In this document: piece after piece, positions 25,850 to 34,973 of the stretch
How positions within the stretch are numbered: the stretch's first letter is position 1
Layout of the letters: every line of letters begins with the position of its first letter
Assembly (NCBI GenBank): GCA_007128895.1
Contig: SKWO01000010.1
Span: 1-54,603, forward strand
DNA length: 54,603 nt
Direction of reading: 5' to 3'
DNA from: Gammaproteobacteria bacterium
GTDB lineage: Bacteria; Pseudomonadota; Gammaproteobacteria; SKWO01
Position numbers and translations under genes: made by a program
Notes under the pieces: generated by a model
What the model was told of the DNA's origin: nothing
Databases searched by the model: none
What the model saw: the letters and a program-made list of their open reading frames with translations, nothing else

Positions 25850-25939
25850 TTGAAATGCTGCCACTGGGTACCTGATGGGTCTGGTGGTTGCATTTCTATC
25901 CCCTCGTTTTGGCGGCTCGCATGAGCCGCCATTTTTTTT
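25850..25939 (+). ncRNA. Putative small RNA or terminated leader RNA
   Basis: A roughly 90-base stretch has the architecture of a bacterial small RNA. A long stem forms from GAAATGC (25852-25858) with GCATTTC (25890-25896), extended across a 2x2 internal loop by CCAC (25861-25864) with GTGG (25884-25887). A pyrimidine-rich single-stranded linker follows, then a strong terminator. A candidate -10, TAGACT, lies at 25839-25844, but the -35 is weak. No gene upstream runs in this direction, so the terminator must end an RNA starting inside this gap. It could instead be a leader controlling the 26040 gene. I do not recognise the family. Confidence 0.5.
25911..25939 (+). terminator. Rho-independent terminator
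   Basis: GGCGGCTC (25911-25918), tetraloop GCAT and GAGCCGCC (25923-25930) form a perfect 8-base stem, followed by A and eight T residues (25932-25939). It works only on the plus strand, because the minus strand lacks a T-run after the stem. It lies about 100 bases before the ATG of the propeller gene. Confidence 0.85.
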
Positions 25940-26039
25940 GCGGCTGGCGCCACCCTGCTTTTCATTGTAGGTCAGTCGGCAAGAAACCGAAACCGATCTT
26001 GGGCTAGAATTGATCTCTCGAATCAGGAGAGGGAGCGAC

Positions 26040-26969
26040 ATGGGGCTGCAACTGGTCGATCTCGTCTGTGTGGGTGATGAGGCCGCGCACAACGCCTTTA
26101 CCGATCTGGTCCACTTCCTGGGGCGCTACTGGCTGGTCTACCGTGAGGGCAGCGGTCACGTCTCCCCGGATGGGACGATTCGTGTCTGTGCCTCTGAAGA
26201 TGGCCGGCTCTGGTCAACCGTGGCGCGGATTGAAGAGGTGGGCGAGGATCTGCGCGATCCCAAGCTCTCGGTGACCCCGGATGGCCGGCTGATGCTGATT
26301 GCGGCCAGCGTCGTGCGTCCTTCCGGTGGGCCGATAGTGCTGCACAATCTGGTCTGGTTCTCTCGCGATGGCCGTGAGTGGGGCGAATCGACCGCGGTCG
26401 GTGAGCGCGACCTTTGGTTGTGGCGGGTGACCTGGCAGGGGGATCGGGCCTGGGGCATCGCTTACAGCACCGGCCATTATCGCCACCAGACGCGCTTTGT
26501 TCGGCTCTATACCAGTGTCGACGGCATCAGTTTTGCGCCGCTCGGACGGCAGATCTACCAGGGCGGCTATCCGAGCGAGCACGCCCTTCTCTTTGCCGGC
26601 GATGGCACGGCGTGGTGTCTGCTGCGCTGTGACGATGAGGCGAATACGGCGATGATCGGCCACGCGCGCGAGCCCTATGCGCAGTGGCAGTGGCGGCCGG
26701 TTGGGATGCGTCTGGGCGGTCCGCAGATGATCGCTGACGGCGCCGGGCAGGCACTGGTCGCGGCACGTCTGTATGAGGGGAAGACACGCACCGCGCTTTG
26801 CACGCTCGATCTGGCCTCGGCCACCCTGAGCGAGCAGCTGGTGTTGCCATCGGGGGGAGATACCAGCTATCCCGGTGTGGTCGCCGTCGATGGCGGTTGG
26901 CTGGTCAGCTACTACTCGGCGCACGAAGGGCCGTGCCGCGTCTATGTGGCGCGCGTGGCCCGAAACTGA
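26040..26969 (+). CDS. Sialidase-like Asp-box beta-propeller protein, unknown function
   Basis: This 309-residue protein has no signal peptide or membrane helix. At least three Asp-box-like motifs repeat: SEDGRLW (about 52-58), SRDGREW (108-114) and TSVDGISF (158-165). This indicates a BNR/sialidase-type beta-propeller. WLVYREG and YPSEHALLF resemble positions near the active site of exo-sialidases, but I cannot assign a catalytic set, and a cytoplasmic sialidase would be odd. The start ATG 26040 is supported by AGGAGAGGG about 8 bases upstream. It begins a tight run of four genes transcribed away from the carboxylase operon. The fold is likely; the function is unknown. Confidence 0.75.
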   Translation: MGLQLVDLVCVGDEAAHNAFTDLVHFLGRYWLVYREGSGHVSPDGTIRVCASEDGRLWSTVARIEEVGEDLRDPKLSVTPDGRLMLIAASVVRPSGGPIVLHNLVWFSRDGREWGESTAVGERDLWLWRVTWQGDRAWGIAYSTGHYRHQTRFVRLYTSVDGISFAPLGRQIYQGGYPSEHALLFAGDGTAWCLLRCDDEANTAMIGHAREPYAQWQWRPVGMRLGGPQMIADGAGQALVAARLYEGKTRTALCTLDLASATLSEQLVLPSGGDTSYPGVVAVDGGWLVSYYSAHEGPCRVYVARVARN

Positions 26970-26981
26970 GGGGTGGATATC

Positions 26982-27293
26982 ATGTTCAAGCTGGTCTTTT
27001 TCGTGCCTGAAAGCCACCTGGAGACGGTCAAACAGGCCGTCTTCGATGTCGGCGCCGGGCGCATGGGCGACTATGAGCACTGCTGCTGGCAGGTCGCGGG
27101 GCAGGGGCAGTTTCGCCCACTGGCCGGGAGTCAGCCCTTTATCGGTCGGCAGGGCGAGGTGGAGCAGGTGGCCGAGTATCGGGTCGAGATGGTCTGCGAC
27201 GGGGCGGTGATCGAAGCCGCCGTGGCGGCGCTGCGGGCGGCCCATCCCTACGAGGAGCCGGCCTTCGATGTCTGGCGTCTGGAGGCTTTCTGA
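26982..27293 (+). CDS. Stand-alone PII-like/NIF3-insert (YqfO C-terminal) domain protein
   Basis: This 103-residue protein resembles the PII-like ferredoxin-fold domain inserted in YqfO/NIF3 proteins (COG3323). It starts MFKLVFFVPESHLETVKQAVF, has GRMGDYEHCCWQ and ends with AHPYEEPAFDVWRL, all hallmark blocks. Stand-alone copies are widespread, but their ligand or partner is not established. The ATG at 26982 follows GAGGGG. A GTG 9 bases upstream is an alternative. Its stop overlaps the start of the next gene (TGATG), so the pair is translationally coupled. Confidence 0.85.
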   Translation: MFKLVFFVPESHLETVKQAVFDVGAGRMGDYEHCCWQVAGQGQFRPLAGSQPFIGRQGEVEQVAEYRVEMVCDGAVIEAAVAALRAAHPYEEPAFDVWRLEAF

Positions 27294-28762
27294 TGCGTCG
27301 TCTGCTGGTGATGGTCGTGTTGCTGGTGGCTGCCTGGCCGGCCCAGGCGGCGATCGACTGGGTCACGTCGTATGAATCCGGGTTGGATGAGGCCGAGCGA
27401 CAGGGACGGCCGGCACTGCTCTATTTCGACGCCGGCTGGTGCAGCTGGTGCCACCGCTGGCTGGAGGGGGCGTTGGCCGACCCGCGCGTGGCGGCACTGA
27501 TTGAGCAGCGTTTCGTGCCGATCAAGGTCGATTACGACGCCCGTCCTGACCTGGTTGAGCGCTATCGGGTGACTGGCCTGCCCTTCACCGCCGTGGTCGA
27601 GGCCGACGGCGCCGTGCGTCTGGGTTTTGTCGGTCTGGTGGCCACGGACGATCTGTTGCGTCGGCTCGAGGATGAGGTGGGGGGGCGGCGTGATGCCGAG
27701 CTGCGCCTGGCGGCCTTTCCGCCGATCCGGCCGGCTTCGCTGGATGAGGCGGGCTATGCCGTCTTCGAGGAGGCCTTTCTGGAGGCGCTCGAACGGCTCT
27801 ACGATGCCGAGCGCGAGGCGCTTTGGGGGCTTTTTGAAACCGGCCTGAGCCTGAAATGGCCGCAGCCGATGACGTGGCTCTGGCTGGAAGAGCGCGGTCT
27901 GTGGCCTGAGCGCCACAGGGCGGCGCGACAGGGGGAGGTGGCGCGGCTGTGGGATGGCGTCGATGGCGGCTTCTTTCTCTATCGCGATGTCACTCCGCCG
28001 CTGGACCATCTGGAGACGGCCAAGCTGCTCGAGCCGAACGCCTGGATGACCGCCTGGCTCTCCAACGGTAGCCGGCGCGAGACACGCCATGCGGCGGCTT
28101 CGGCACTGCTCTATATCCATTCGACCCTGCGCGAACATGGGACCGGCGGGCTGTTTCAGGCCCAGCGCGCCGATGCTGCCTACTATGCCTTGCCGGCGGC
28201 CGAGCGGCTGCGCCGCGAGCCGCCGGTGGTCGACCCGGTGCAGCGGGCCGACAGCAACGGGCTGGCCGTGGTGGCGCTGGCCTGCGCCGTGCGCCGGGGG
28301 GCGCCACAGCGTACGGTGCTCGACCTGGCCACCGGCGCGCTCGACTTTCTGCTCGAGGAGATGGTCGAGGGCGGACGGCTTTATCACTACCGCGAGGCCG
28401 GTCAACTGACCGAGTCGGCCTTCGCCCTCGATCTTTTTGCCGTGCTGGCTGCCGGTCTGGCCCTGGATGCGCTGCAGCCGGAGGCCGGCTGGCTGGCGCG
28501 CCTGCAGCCGATCGCGGAGCAGGCTGCCGATTGGCTGGCGGAGGCGGATGAGGCGGTCTGGTCGAATCGACTGGCCGGCTGGGTGGCTTGGGTCGCCGTG
28601 CAGGCGCGTTTCGATCTGCCGGAGGGGAGTGTCGAGCGTGCGCTGCAGCAGCTTTCGCTCGGGGCGGAGACCTTGCCGGACGAGTTGATCCCCGGGCTGG
28701 CCGCTTGGCGGCTCCGGCTGCAGCCGGAGCGATTGTCGCTCGCCGGTTGCTGGGGGCGATAG
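27293..28762 (+). CDS. Secreted thioredoxin-fold DUF255/YyaL-like protein
   Basis: This 489-residue protein begins with a signal peptide (MRRLLVMVVLLVAAWPAQAA). A thioredoxin-like DUF255 domain with the redox motif CSWC (Cys50, Cys53) and a cis-Pro region TGLPFTAVV follows. The remaining 330 residues are helical and contain DGVDGGFFLYRDV near residue 220, resembling the alpha/alpha-barrel part of YyaL/SPATA20 proteins (VDGGFF...HFEKM). At 489 residues it is shorter than YyaL (about 690), and it is exported, which YyaL is not. It may be a periplasmic disulfide-active protein acting on an unknown partner. The annotation rests on fold-level similarity. Confidence 0.78.
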   Translation: MRRLLVMVVLLVAAWPAQAAIDWVTSYESGLDEAERQGRPALLYFDAGWCSWCHRWLEGALADPRVAALIEQRFVPIKVDYDARPDLVERYRVTGLPFTAVVEADGAVRLGFVGLVATDDLLRRLEDEVGGRRDAELRLAAFPPIRPASLDEAGYAVFEEAFLEALERLYDAEREALWGLFETGLSLKWPQPMTWLWLEERGLWPERHRAARQGEVARLWDGVDGGFFLYRDVTPPLDHLETAKLLEPNAWMTAWLSNGSRRETRHAAASALLYIHSTLREHGTGGLFQAQRADAAYYALPAAERLRREPPVVDPVQRADSNGLAVVALACAVRRGAPQRTVLDLATGALDFLLEEMVEGGRLYHYREAGQLTESAFALDLFAVLAAGLALDALQPEAGWLARLQPIAEQAADWLAEADEAVWSNRLAGWVAWVAVQARFDLPEGSVERALQQLSLGAETLPDELIPGLAAWRLRLQPERLSLAGCWGR

Positions 28763-28764
28763 GC

Positions 28765-29187
28765 GTGGGTCGCGGCGCTCTCTTCTCTCCGTTGATCGGG
28801 GTGCTTGTGCTGTTGCTGGTGCTGCTGATGGTCGTGCTGATGATCCGGTTTGGCTCTGACGGTGGGGCGCCGGCGCAGGTGGAGGTGCCGCCCGAGGCGT
28901 GGCAGCGCGAGCTGGTGCAGCAGCAGGCGCGCATGGCGGCGGTGGCCGACGAGGTCGAGCGTGAGACGGCCCGGCTGCAGGGGGAGATCGCCGACCTGAT
29001 GGCGGACAATCGTGCGCGCCATCGTCGTCTGGCAGATGTGATCCAACGGCTGGAGACGGTGGAGGGCGCGTCGGTGGCACCGCTGCGCCGCGAGGCGGAG
29101 CAGGCACAGCAGCAGCTCGACCACGCCTACCATGAGCTCCAGGAGCGCCAACGCCGGCTGGAACAGGTCTCCGGCGGCCTGCCGTAA
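28765..29187 (+). CDS. Single-pass membrane coiled-coil protein, unknown function
   Basis: This 140-residue protein begins with a strong membrane helix (SPLIGVLVLLLVLLMVVLMI, about 8-27). After a short linker comes a long helix rich in Gln, Arg and Glu (about 48-135), predicted to form a coiled coil. The ORF track runs from 28588, but that part is a shadow of the DUF255 gene. GTG 28765 lies 2 bases after its stop and yields a sensible N-terminus. I recognise no family. Topology suggests that most of the protein lies on one side of the inner membrane as a rod. It is probably co-transcribed with the DUF255 gene. Confidence 0.65.
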   Translation: MGRGALFSPLIGVLVLLLVLLMVVLMIRFGSDGGAPAQVEVPPEAWQRELVQQQARMAAVADEVERETARLQGEIADLMADNRARHRRLADVIQRLETVEGASVAPLRREAEQAQQQLDHAYHELQERQRRLEQVSGGLP

Positions 29188-29200
29188 GCGTCTCCCGTGC

Positions 29201-29230
29201 TTGACCGAAGCGGTCGGGATTGGGTAAATT
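29201..29230 (+). promoter_or_regulatory. Probable sigma-70 promoter of ilvBHC
   Basis: TTGACC (29201-29206), an 18-base spacer and TAAATT (29225-29230) precede ilvB. The predicted transcript starts near 29237, leaving about 34 bases before the GTG start. That is too short for the peptide attenuator known from enterobacterial ilv operons. Confidence 0.55.
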
Positions 29231-29270
29231 CAAAGGTTCCGTCTAAATTCACCGATTGGAGAGTCGCCAA

Positions 29271-30989
29271 GTGGAACTATCGGGTGGCGAGATCATCGTT
29301 CAGTTTCTCAGGGATGAGGGGGTCGAGTACGTCTTCGGCTATCCGGGTGGAGCCGTGCTCCACATCTATGACGCCATCTACAAGGTCCCGGAACTCAACC
29401 ACATTCTGGTGCGCCATGAGCAGGCCGCCATCCATGCCGCCGACGGGTACGCTCGTTCTACCGGCCGTCCTGGTGTGGCCCTGGTCACCTCCGGCCCCGG
29501 TGCGACCAATGCGGTGACCGGCATCGCCACCGCCTTCATGGACTCGATCCCGATGGTGGTCATCACCGGCCAGGTGCCGACCTCGGTGATCGGTTCGGAC
29601 GCCTTCCAGGAGGTCGATTCGGTCGGCATTACCCGCCCCTGTGTCAAGCACAACTTCCTGGTCAAGGATGTACGCGACCTGGCCGAGACGCTGAAGAAGG
29701 CGTTCTACATCGCCACCACCGGCCGCCCCGGACCGGTCGTCGTCGATGTGCCCAAGGATGTCACCGACCCGAACGTGAAGGTGCCGTACAAGCATCCCAA
29801 GCGGGTCTCGATGCGCTCCTACAATCCGGTGGTCAAGGGCCACACCGGGCAGATCAGGAAGGCGGTCGATCTGATCCTGTCGGCCAGGCGGCCGATGATC
29901 TATACCGGCGGCGGCGTGGTGCTGGCCGATGCCGCCAAGGCGTTGATCGACTTCGCCCACCTGCTCGGCTACCCGGTGACCAGTACGCTGATGGGGCTGG
30001 GTGCCTTCCCGTCGAATGATCGCCAGTTCCTTGGCATGCTCGGCATGCACGGGACCTATGAGGCGAACATGGCGATGCACGGTTGCGACACCCTGATCGC
30101 CATCGGAGCCCGTTTCGATGATCGCGTCACCGGCGATCTGCAGAAGTTTTGCCCCGATGCGCGCATCGTCCATATCGACATCGATCCATCGTCGATCTCG
30201 AAGAATGTGCGTGTCGATGTGCCGATCGTCGGCAGTGTCGAGAACGTGCTCAAGGATCTGGGCAAGCTGATCCGCGACAGCGAGCGCAAGCCGAGCCAGA
30301 ACGCGCTGACCAGCTGGTGGAAGCAGATCGACGCCTGGCGCAGCAAACAGTGCATGGCGTACGACCGCGACAGCGCGCTGATCAAACCGCAGCGGGTGCT
30401 CGAGACGCTGCGCGAGGTGGCCGGCGAGGCGCTCTTTGTGACCTCCGATGTGGGTCAGCACCAGATGTGGGCAGCGCAGTACCTGGCCTTCAACAAGCCG
30501 CGGCGCTGGATCAACTCGGGCGGGCTCGGCACCATGGGCTTCGGTCTGCCGGCGGCGATGGGGGTCCAGTTTGCCCACCCGGATGCGCAGGTGGCTTGCG
30601 TCACTGGCGAGGGCAGCATCCAGATGAACATCCAGGAGCTCTCGACCTGCCGTCAGTACGGCCTGCCGATCAAGATCATCAATCTGAACAACCGCTACCT
30701 CGGCATGGTGCGCCAGTGGCAGGAGTTCTTCTATGAGGGGCGCTACTCGATGTCCTACATGGAGGCGCTGCCTGACTTTGTCGCGCTGGTCGAGGCGTAC
30801 GGCCATGTCGGCATGCGCATCGAGCAGCCGGGCGACATCGAGGGGGCGCTGCGCGAGGCGTTCAAGCTCAAGGATCGGCTGGTCTTCCTCGATTTCATCA
30901 CCGACCAGACCGAGAACGTCTATCCGATGATTGCCGCCGGAAAGGGGCACAACGAGATGCAGCTGGCACCGGAACGGGAGTTGGCCTGA
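29271..30989 (+). CDS. ilvB: Acetolactate synthase large subunit (biosynthetic)
   Basis: This 572-residue thiamine-diphosphate enzyme makes acetolactate or acetohydroxybutyrate for branched-chain amino acids. The N-terminal domain contains YPGGAVLHIYDAI and the catalytic Glu in VRHEQAAIHAADGYAR. The C-terminal cofactor motif is TGEGSIQMNIQEL followed by NLNN. The FAD-binding middle domain is present. I choose GTG 29271 (GGAG 9 bases upstream) over the TTG at 29256. The next gene is the regulatory subunit, overlapping by one base, so the enzyme is AHAS and not a catabolic acetolactate synthase. Confidence 0.95.
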   Translation: MELSGGEIIVQFLRDEGVEYVFGYPGGAVLHIYDAIYKVPELNHILVRHEQAAIHAADGYARSTGRPGVALVTSGPGATNAVTGIATAFMDSIPMVVITGQVPTSVIGSDAFQEVDSVGITRPCVKHNFLVKDVRDLAETLKKAFYIATTGRPGPVVVDVPKDVTDPNVKVPYKHPKRVSMRSYNPVVKGHTGQIRKAVDLILSARRPMIYTGGGVVLADAAKALIDFAHLLGYPVTSTLMGLGAFPSNDRQFLGMLGMHGTYEANMAMHGCDTLIAIGARFDDRVTGDLQKFCPDARIVHIDIDPSSISKNVRVDVPIVGSVENVLKDLGKLIRDSERKPSQNALTSWWKQIDAWRSKQCMAYDRDSALIKPQRVLETLREVAGEALFVTSDVGQHQMWAAQYLAFNKPRRWINSGGLGTMGFGLPAAMGVQFAHPDAQVACVTGEGSIQMNIQELSTCRQYGLPIKIINLNNRYLGMVRQWQEFFYEGRYSMSYMEALPDFVALVEAYGHVGMRIEQPGDIEGALREAFKLKDRLVFLDFITDQTENVYPMIAAGKGHNEMQLAPERELA

Positions 30990-31483
30990 TGCGACACATC
31001 ATCTCCATCCTGATCGAAAACGAGGCCGGGGCCCTCTCGCGCGTGGCCGGCCTCTTCTCCGCGCGTGGCTACAACATCGAGACGCTCAGCGTGGCACCGA
31101 CCGAGGACCCGACTCTGTCGCGCATGACCCTGATTACCCGCGGTTCGGACGAGATCATCGAGCAGATTACCAAGCAGTTGAACAAGCTGATCGACGTGGT
31201 CAAGGTGCTCGACCTGACCGAGGGCGCCCACCTCGAGCGCGAGCTGATGCTGATCAAGGTACGCGCCACCGGCGGCGAGCAGCGTGACGAGATCAAGCGG
31301 CTGGCCGACATCTTCCGTGGGCGCATCATCGATGTCACCGAGACCACCTTTACCATCGAACTGACCGGCACCTGGGACAAGCTTGACGGCTTCATCCAAG
31401 TGCTCGATCCGGCGCTGATTCTGGAGACGGTGCGAACCGGCGTGGCCGGCATCGCACGGGGAGAGCGATCACTGCGCGCATGA
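30989..31483 (+). CDS. ilvH: Acetolactate synthase small (regulatory) subunit
   Basis: This 164-residue regulatory subunit confers valine feedback inhibition on the large subunit. An N-terminal ACT domain (about 1-78, MRHIISILIENEAGALSRVAGLFSARGYN) is followed by the typical C-terminal domain with IIDVTETTFTIELTGT. Its ATG overlaps the ilvB stop (TGATG). The length and sequence are canonical. Confidence 0.95.
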   Translation: MRHIISILIENEAGALSRVAGLFSARGYNIETLSVAPTEDPTLSRMTLITRGSDEIIEQITKQLNKLIDVVKVLDLTEGAHLERELMLIKVRATGGEQRDEIKRLADIFRGRIIDVTETTFTIELTGTWDKLDGFIQVLDPALILETVRTGVAGIARGERSLRA

Positions 31484-31505
31484 GTACCGCGGCCGCTCGT
31501 GGTAA

Positions 31506-32609
<1,104 letters not shown>

Positions 32610-32625
32610 TCGGTCAGGAGGCTGC

Positions 32626-33396
32626 ATGAGCGACGGCGGCGGTCATCAGAGGCGGCGGCGGGGGATCTACCTGCTGCCCAACCTGTTCACCACGGCCGCG
32701 CTCTTTGCCGGCTTCTACGCGATCATCGCGGCGGTTGGCGGCCGCTTTACCGAGGCCGCCGCCGCCATCTTCGTGGCCATGGTGCTCGACGGGGTGGACG
32801 GTCGCGTAGCACGCCTGACCAACACCCAGAGCGCCTTCGGTACCGAGTACGACAGTCTGGCCGACATGGTCTCATTCGGCGTCGCACCGGCACTGGTGAC
32901 CTTTCTCTGGCTGCTGCACGATACCGGCAATCTCGGTTGGCTGGCCGCCTTTGTCTACACGGCCGGTGCGGCCCTGCGCCTGGCTCGCTTCAATGCCCAG
33001 GTCGCCACCGCCGACAAGCGCTACTTCCAGGGGTTGCCCAGCCCCGCGGCGGCGGCGCTGATTGCCGGGCTGGTCTGGCTGGGGGCGAGCTACGAGGAGC
33101 CGGGCCTGGGTTGGACGCCGCTGGCCATCGTGCTGCTCATCGCGGCCGGCCTGTTGATGGTCAGCAACTTCCGCTACCACAGCTTCAAGCAGCTCGACAT
33201 GCGCGGGCGGGTGCCGTTCATGACCCTGCTCGTGGTGGTGCTGCTCTTTGTCCTGATCGCGCTCGACCCGCCGCAGATTCTCTTTGCCGGCTTTCTGCTT
33301 TACGCCATGTCGGGGCCGGTGCTGACGCTGCTCCATCTGCGTCGCCACCGCCAGGAGCGGCGCGGCTCGGATGACGGGGCGCCGCCGTCAAGTTGA
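32626..33396 (+). CDS. pssA: CDP-diacylglycerol-serine O-phosphatidyltransferase
   Basis: This 256-residue integral membrane enzyme makes phosphatidylserine, the precursor of phosphatidylethanolamine. The CDP-alcohol phosphotransferase signature is clear (DGVDGRVARLTNTQSAFGTE followed by YDSLAD), as are FNAQVATADKRYFQGLPSPAA and several membrane helices. It is the Bacillus-type (type II) enzyme rather than the E. coli peripheral form. CAGGAGG precedes the ATG. Linkage to ilvC is conserved in Pseudomonas and relatives and has no obvious metabolic reason. Confidence 0.94.
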   Translation: MSDGGGHQRRRRGIYLLPNLFTTAALFAGFYAIIAAVGGRFTEAAAAIFVAMVLDGVDGRVARLTNTQSAFGTEYDSLADMVSFGVAPALVTFLWLLHDTGNLGWLAAFVYTAGAALRLARFNAQVATADKRYFQGLPSPAAAALIAGLVWLGASYEEPGLGWTPLAIVLLIAAGLLMVSNFRYHSFKQLDMRGRVPFMTLLVVVLLFVLIALDPPQILFAGFLLYAMSGPVLTLLHLRRHRQERRGSDDGAPPSS

Positions 33397-33428
33397 CGCG
33401 GCGGCTGCGCCATGGGCGCGACAAAATT

Positions 33429-33457
33429 TTGACATATCGGGGCGCCGTCGCTAAGCT
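33429..33457 (+). promoter_or_regulatory. Probable sigma-70 promoter of fleQ
   Basis: A perfect TTGACA (33429-33434), a 17-base spacer and TAAGCT (33452-33457) lie just before fleQ. The predicted start would fall about on the ATG at 33464, and no Shine-Dalgarno sequence is visible. The mRNA may therefore be leaderless, or the -10 may be misplaced. Confidence 0.45.
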
Positions 33458-33463
33458 GGCGCC

Positions 33464-34861
33464 ATGTCTCATACCCTGCTCCTGCTCGAAGAAGACCCGG
33501 CCCGTCGCCACGAGCTGGCGACGGTCCTGCACTTTGCCGACTACCGGGTCGTTGCGGCCGATCGCGCCGGCGTCGTCGATGGTTGGCCGGGCGAGGGCGA
33601 GGCCGCCGACGAGGCCGGTGCGGTCGATCTGATCCTGCTGGGCAGCGGTTTTTCCGTCGATTGGCAGCCAGAGCTGTTGGCGACGGTGCAGGGTTGGGGG
33701 GTCGATGCACCGCTGGTGCTCTGCCATGCGGGTGGCGGGCGTTGGCATCCGCGGGTACAGGCAGCGGCGGTCGGCGAACTGCGCTGGCCTCTGCGACAGG
33801 TGGAGCTCGCCGAGCTCTTTGCCCGCCTCGGTCGGCAGCGCGAGCAGTCGGTGCTCTGGGCGCGCAGTGGCGAGCGTGAGTTGGCGCAGCGTCTGGCAGG
33901 AAGCAGTGCGGCGATGGCACAGGTGCGTAACATGATCGCCAAGGTGGCACGCTCCGATGCCAGTGTGTTGATCCTGGGTGAGTCAGGCACCGGCAAGGAG
34001 ATTGTCGCTCGTGCGCTGCACGCCTGTTCCGATCGCTTTGAACACCCCTTTGTCCCGGTCAATTGCGGGGCCATCCCCCCTGAGCTGCTCGAGAGCGAGC
34101 TCTTCGGCCATGAAAAGGGGGCCTTTACCGGGGCCTTTACCACCCGCCAGGGCCGCTTTGAGCTGGCCGAGGGCGGGACGCTCTTCCTCGATGAGATCGG
34201 CGACATGCCTTTGCCGATGCAGGTCAAACTGCTGCGCGTGATCCAGGAGCGGGTCTTCGAGCGGGTCGGCAGCAACCGTTCGCTGCCCACCGATGTGCGC
34301 ATCATTGCCGCGACCCACCGCAACCTTGAGGCGCTGATTGAGGAAGGGCTCTTTCGCGAAGACCTCTACTACCGCCTCAATGTCTTTCCGATCGAGGTAC
34401 CGCCGTTGCGCGAGCGGCGTGGTGACATCCCTGAGCTGATCGAGGTCTGGAGTCGTGAGATGCATCGGCGCGGTTATCAGCCTGTGACGCTGGATGGCGC
34501 GGCGCGCGCCGCGTTGGCGGCCTATGATTGGCCGGGTAATGTGCGTGAGCTGGGTAACGTCATCGAGCGGCTCACCATCATGCACCCGGGGGGGCAGATC
34601 ACCCCCGCCGAGCTGCCGGAACGGCTGCGTCTGGCCACGGCCGATACCGACCCGGTAGGCGGCGTGGTTGCGGATGAGGGGGCGGCCCTGTTGCCGGTGG
34701 GTGGCCTCGACCTGAAGAGCCATCTGGCCTCGATCGAGTCGTCACTGATCCGGCAGGCGCTGGAGCAGGCCGGTGGTGTGGTCGCTCAGGCAGCCCAGCT
34801 GCTGGGTGTGCGTCGAACGACCCTGGTGGAGAAGATGCGCAAGTTCGGCATGCAACGCTGA
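33464..34861 (+). CDS. fleQ: Flagellar master regulator FleQ (sigma-54 activator)
   Basis: This 465-residue enhancer-binding protein heads the flagellar cascade. The N-terminal receiver-like domain is degenerate: the phosphoacceptor position reads DLILLGSGF, with Gly where Asp would be, as expected for FleQ. The AAA+ domain has Walker [16 protein letters not shown] (about 172), the sigma-54 loop [20 protein letters not shown] and [16 protein letters not shown] Fis-type helix-turn-helix closes the protein ([19 protein letters not shown]). The segment aligned with the cyclic-di-GMP motif LFRS of P. aeruginosa FleQ reads LAQR here. The location before fleSR and fliE supports FleQ over NtrC-type regulators. 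Confidence 0.93.
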   Translation: MSHTLLLLEEDPARRHELATVLHFADYRVVAADRAGVVDGWPGEGEAADEAGAVDLILLGSGFSVDWQPELLATVQGWGVDAPLVLCHAGGGRWHPRVQAAAVGELRWPLRQVELAELFARLGRQREQSVLWARSGERELAQRLAGSSAAMAQVRNMIAKVARSDASVLILGESGTGKEIVARALHACSDRFEHPFVPVNCGAIPPELLESELFGHEKGAFTGAFTTRQGRFELAEGGTLFLDEIGDMPLPMQVKLLRVIQERVFERVGSNRSLPTDVRIIAATHRNLEALIEEGLFREDLYYRLNVFPIEVPPLRERRGDIPELIEVWSREMHRRGYQPVTLDGAARAALAAYDWPGNVRELGNVIERLTIMHPGGQITPAELPERLRLATADTDPVGGVVADEGAALLPVGGLDLKSHLASIESSLIRQALEQAGGVVAQAAQLLGVRRTTLVEKMRKFGMQR

Positions 34862-34922
34862 TATTTTGACGGACGCGTCGCACAGGTGGCGCTGCCTCCT
34901 TTTCAATCAGTGTGTTGTGTTT

Positions 34923-34939
34923 TGGCATGACCGTTGCTT
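34923..34939 (+). promoter_or_regulatory. Sigma-54 promoter of fleSR
   Basis: TGGCATG (34923-34929), 4 bases and TTGCTT (34934-34939) match the -24/-12 consensus, with the key GG and GC exactly 12 bases apart. It lies 35 bases before the fleS start and directly after the FleQ gene. This fits the known class II promoter activated by FleQ. Confidence 0.88.
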
Positions 34940-34973
34940 TAGCTCTGGGAGTTCAGTAGAGGTCGCCAGAAGC

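Noticed and set aside
27248-29233. 661-codon minus-strand ORF opposite the DUF255 cluster
   Set aside because: Proline/arginine-rich shadow composition. The plus strand has a signal peptide, a CxxC motif and coupled starts.
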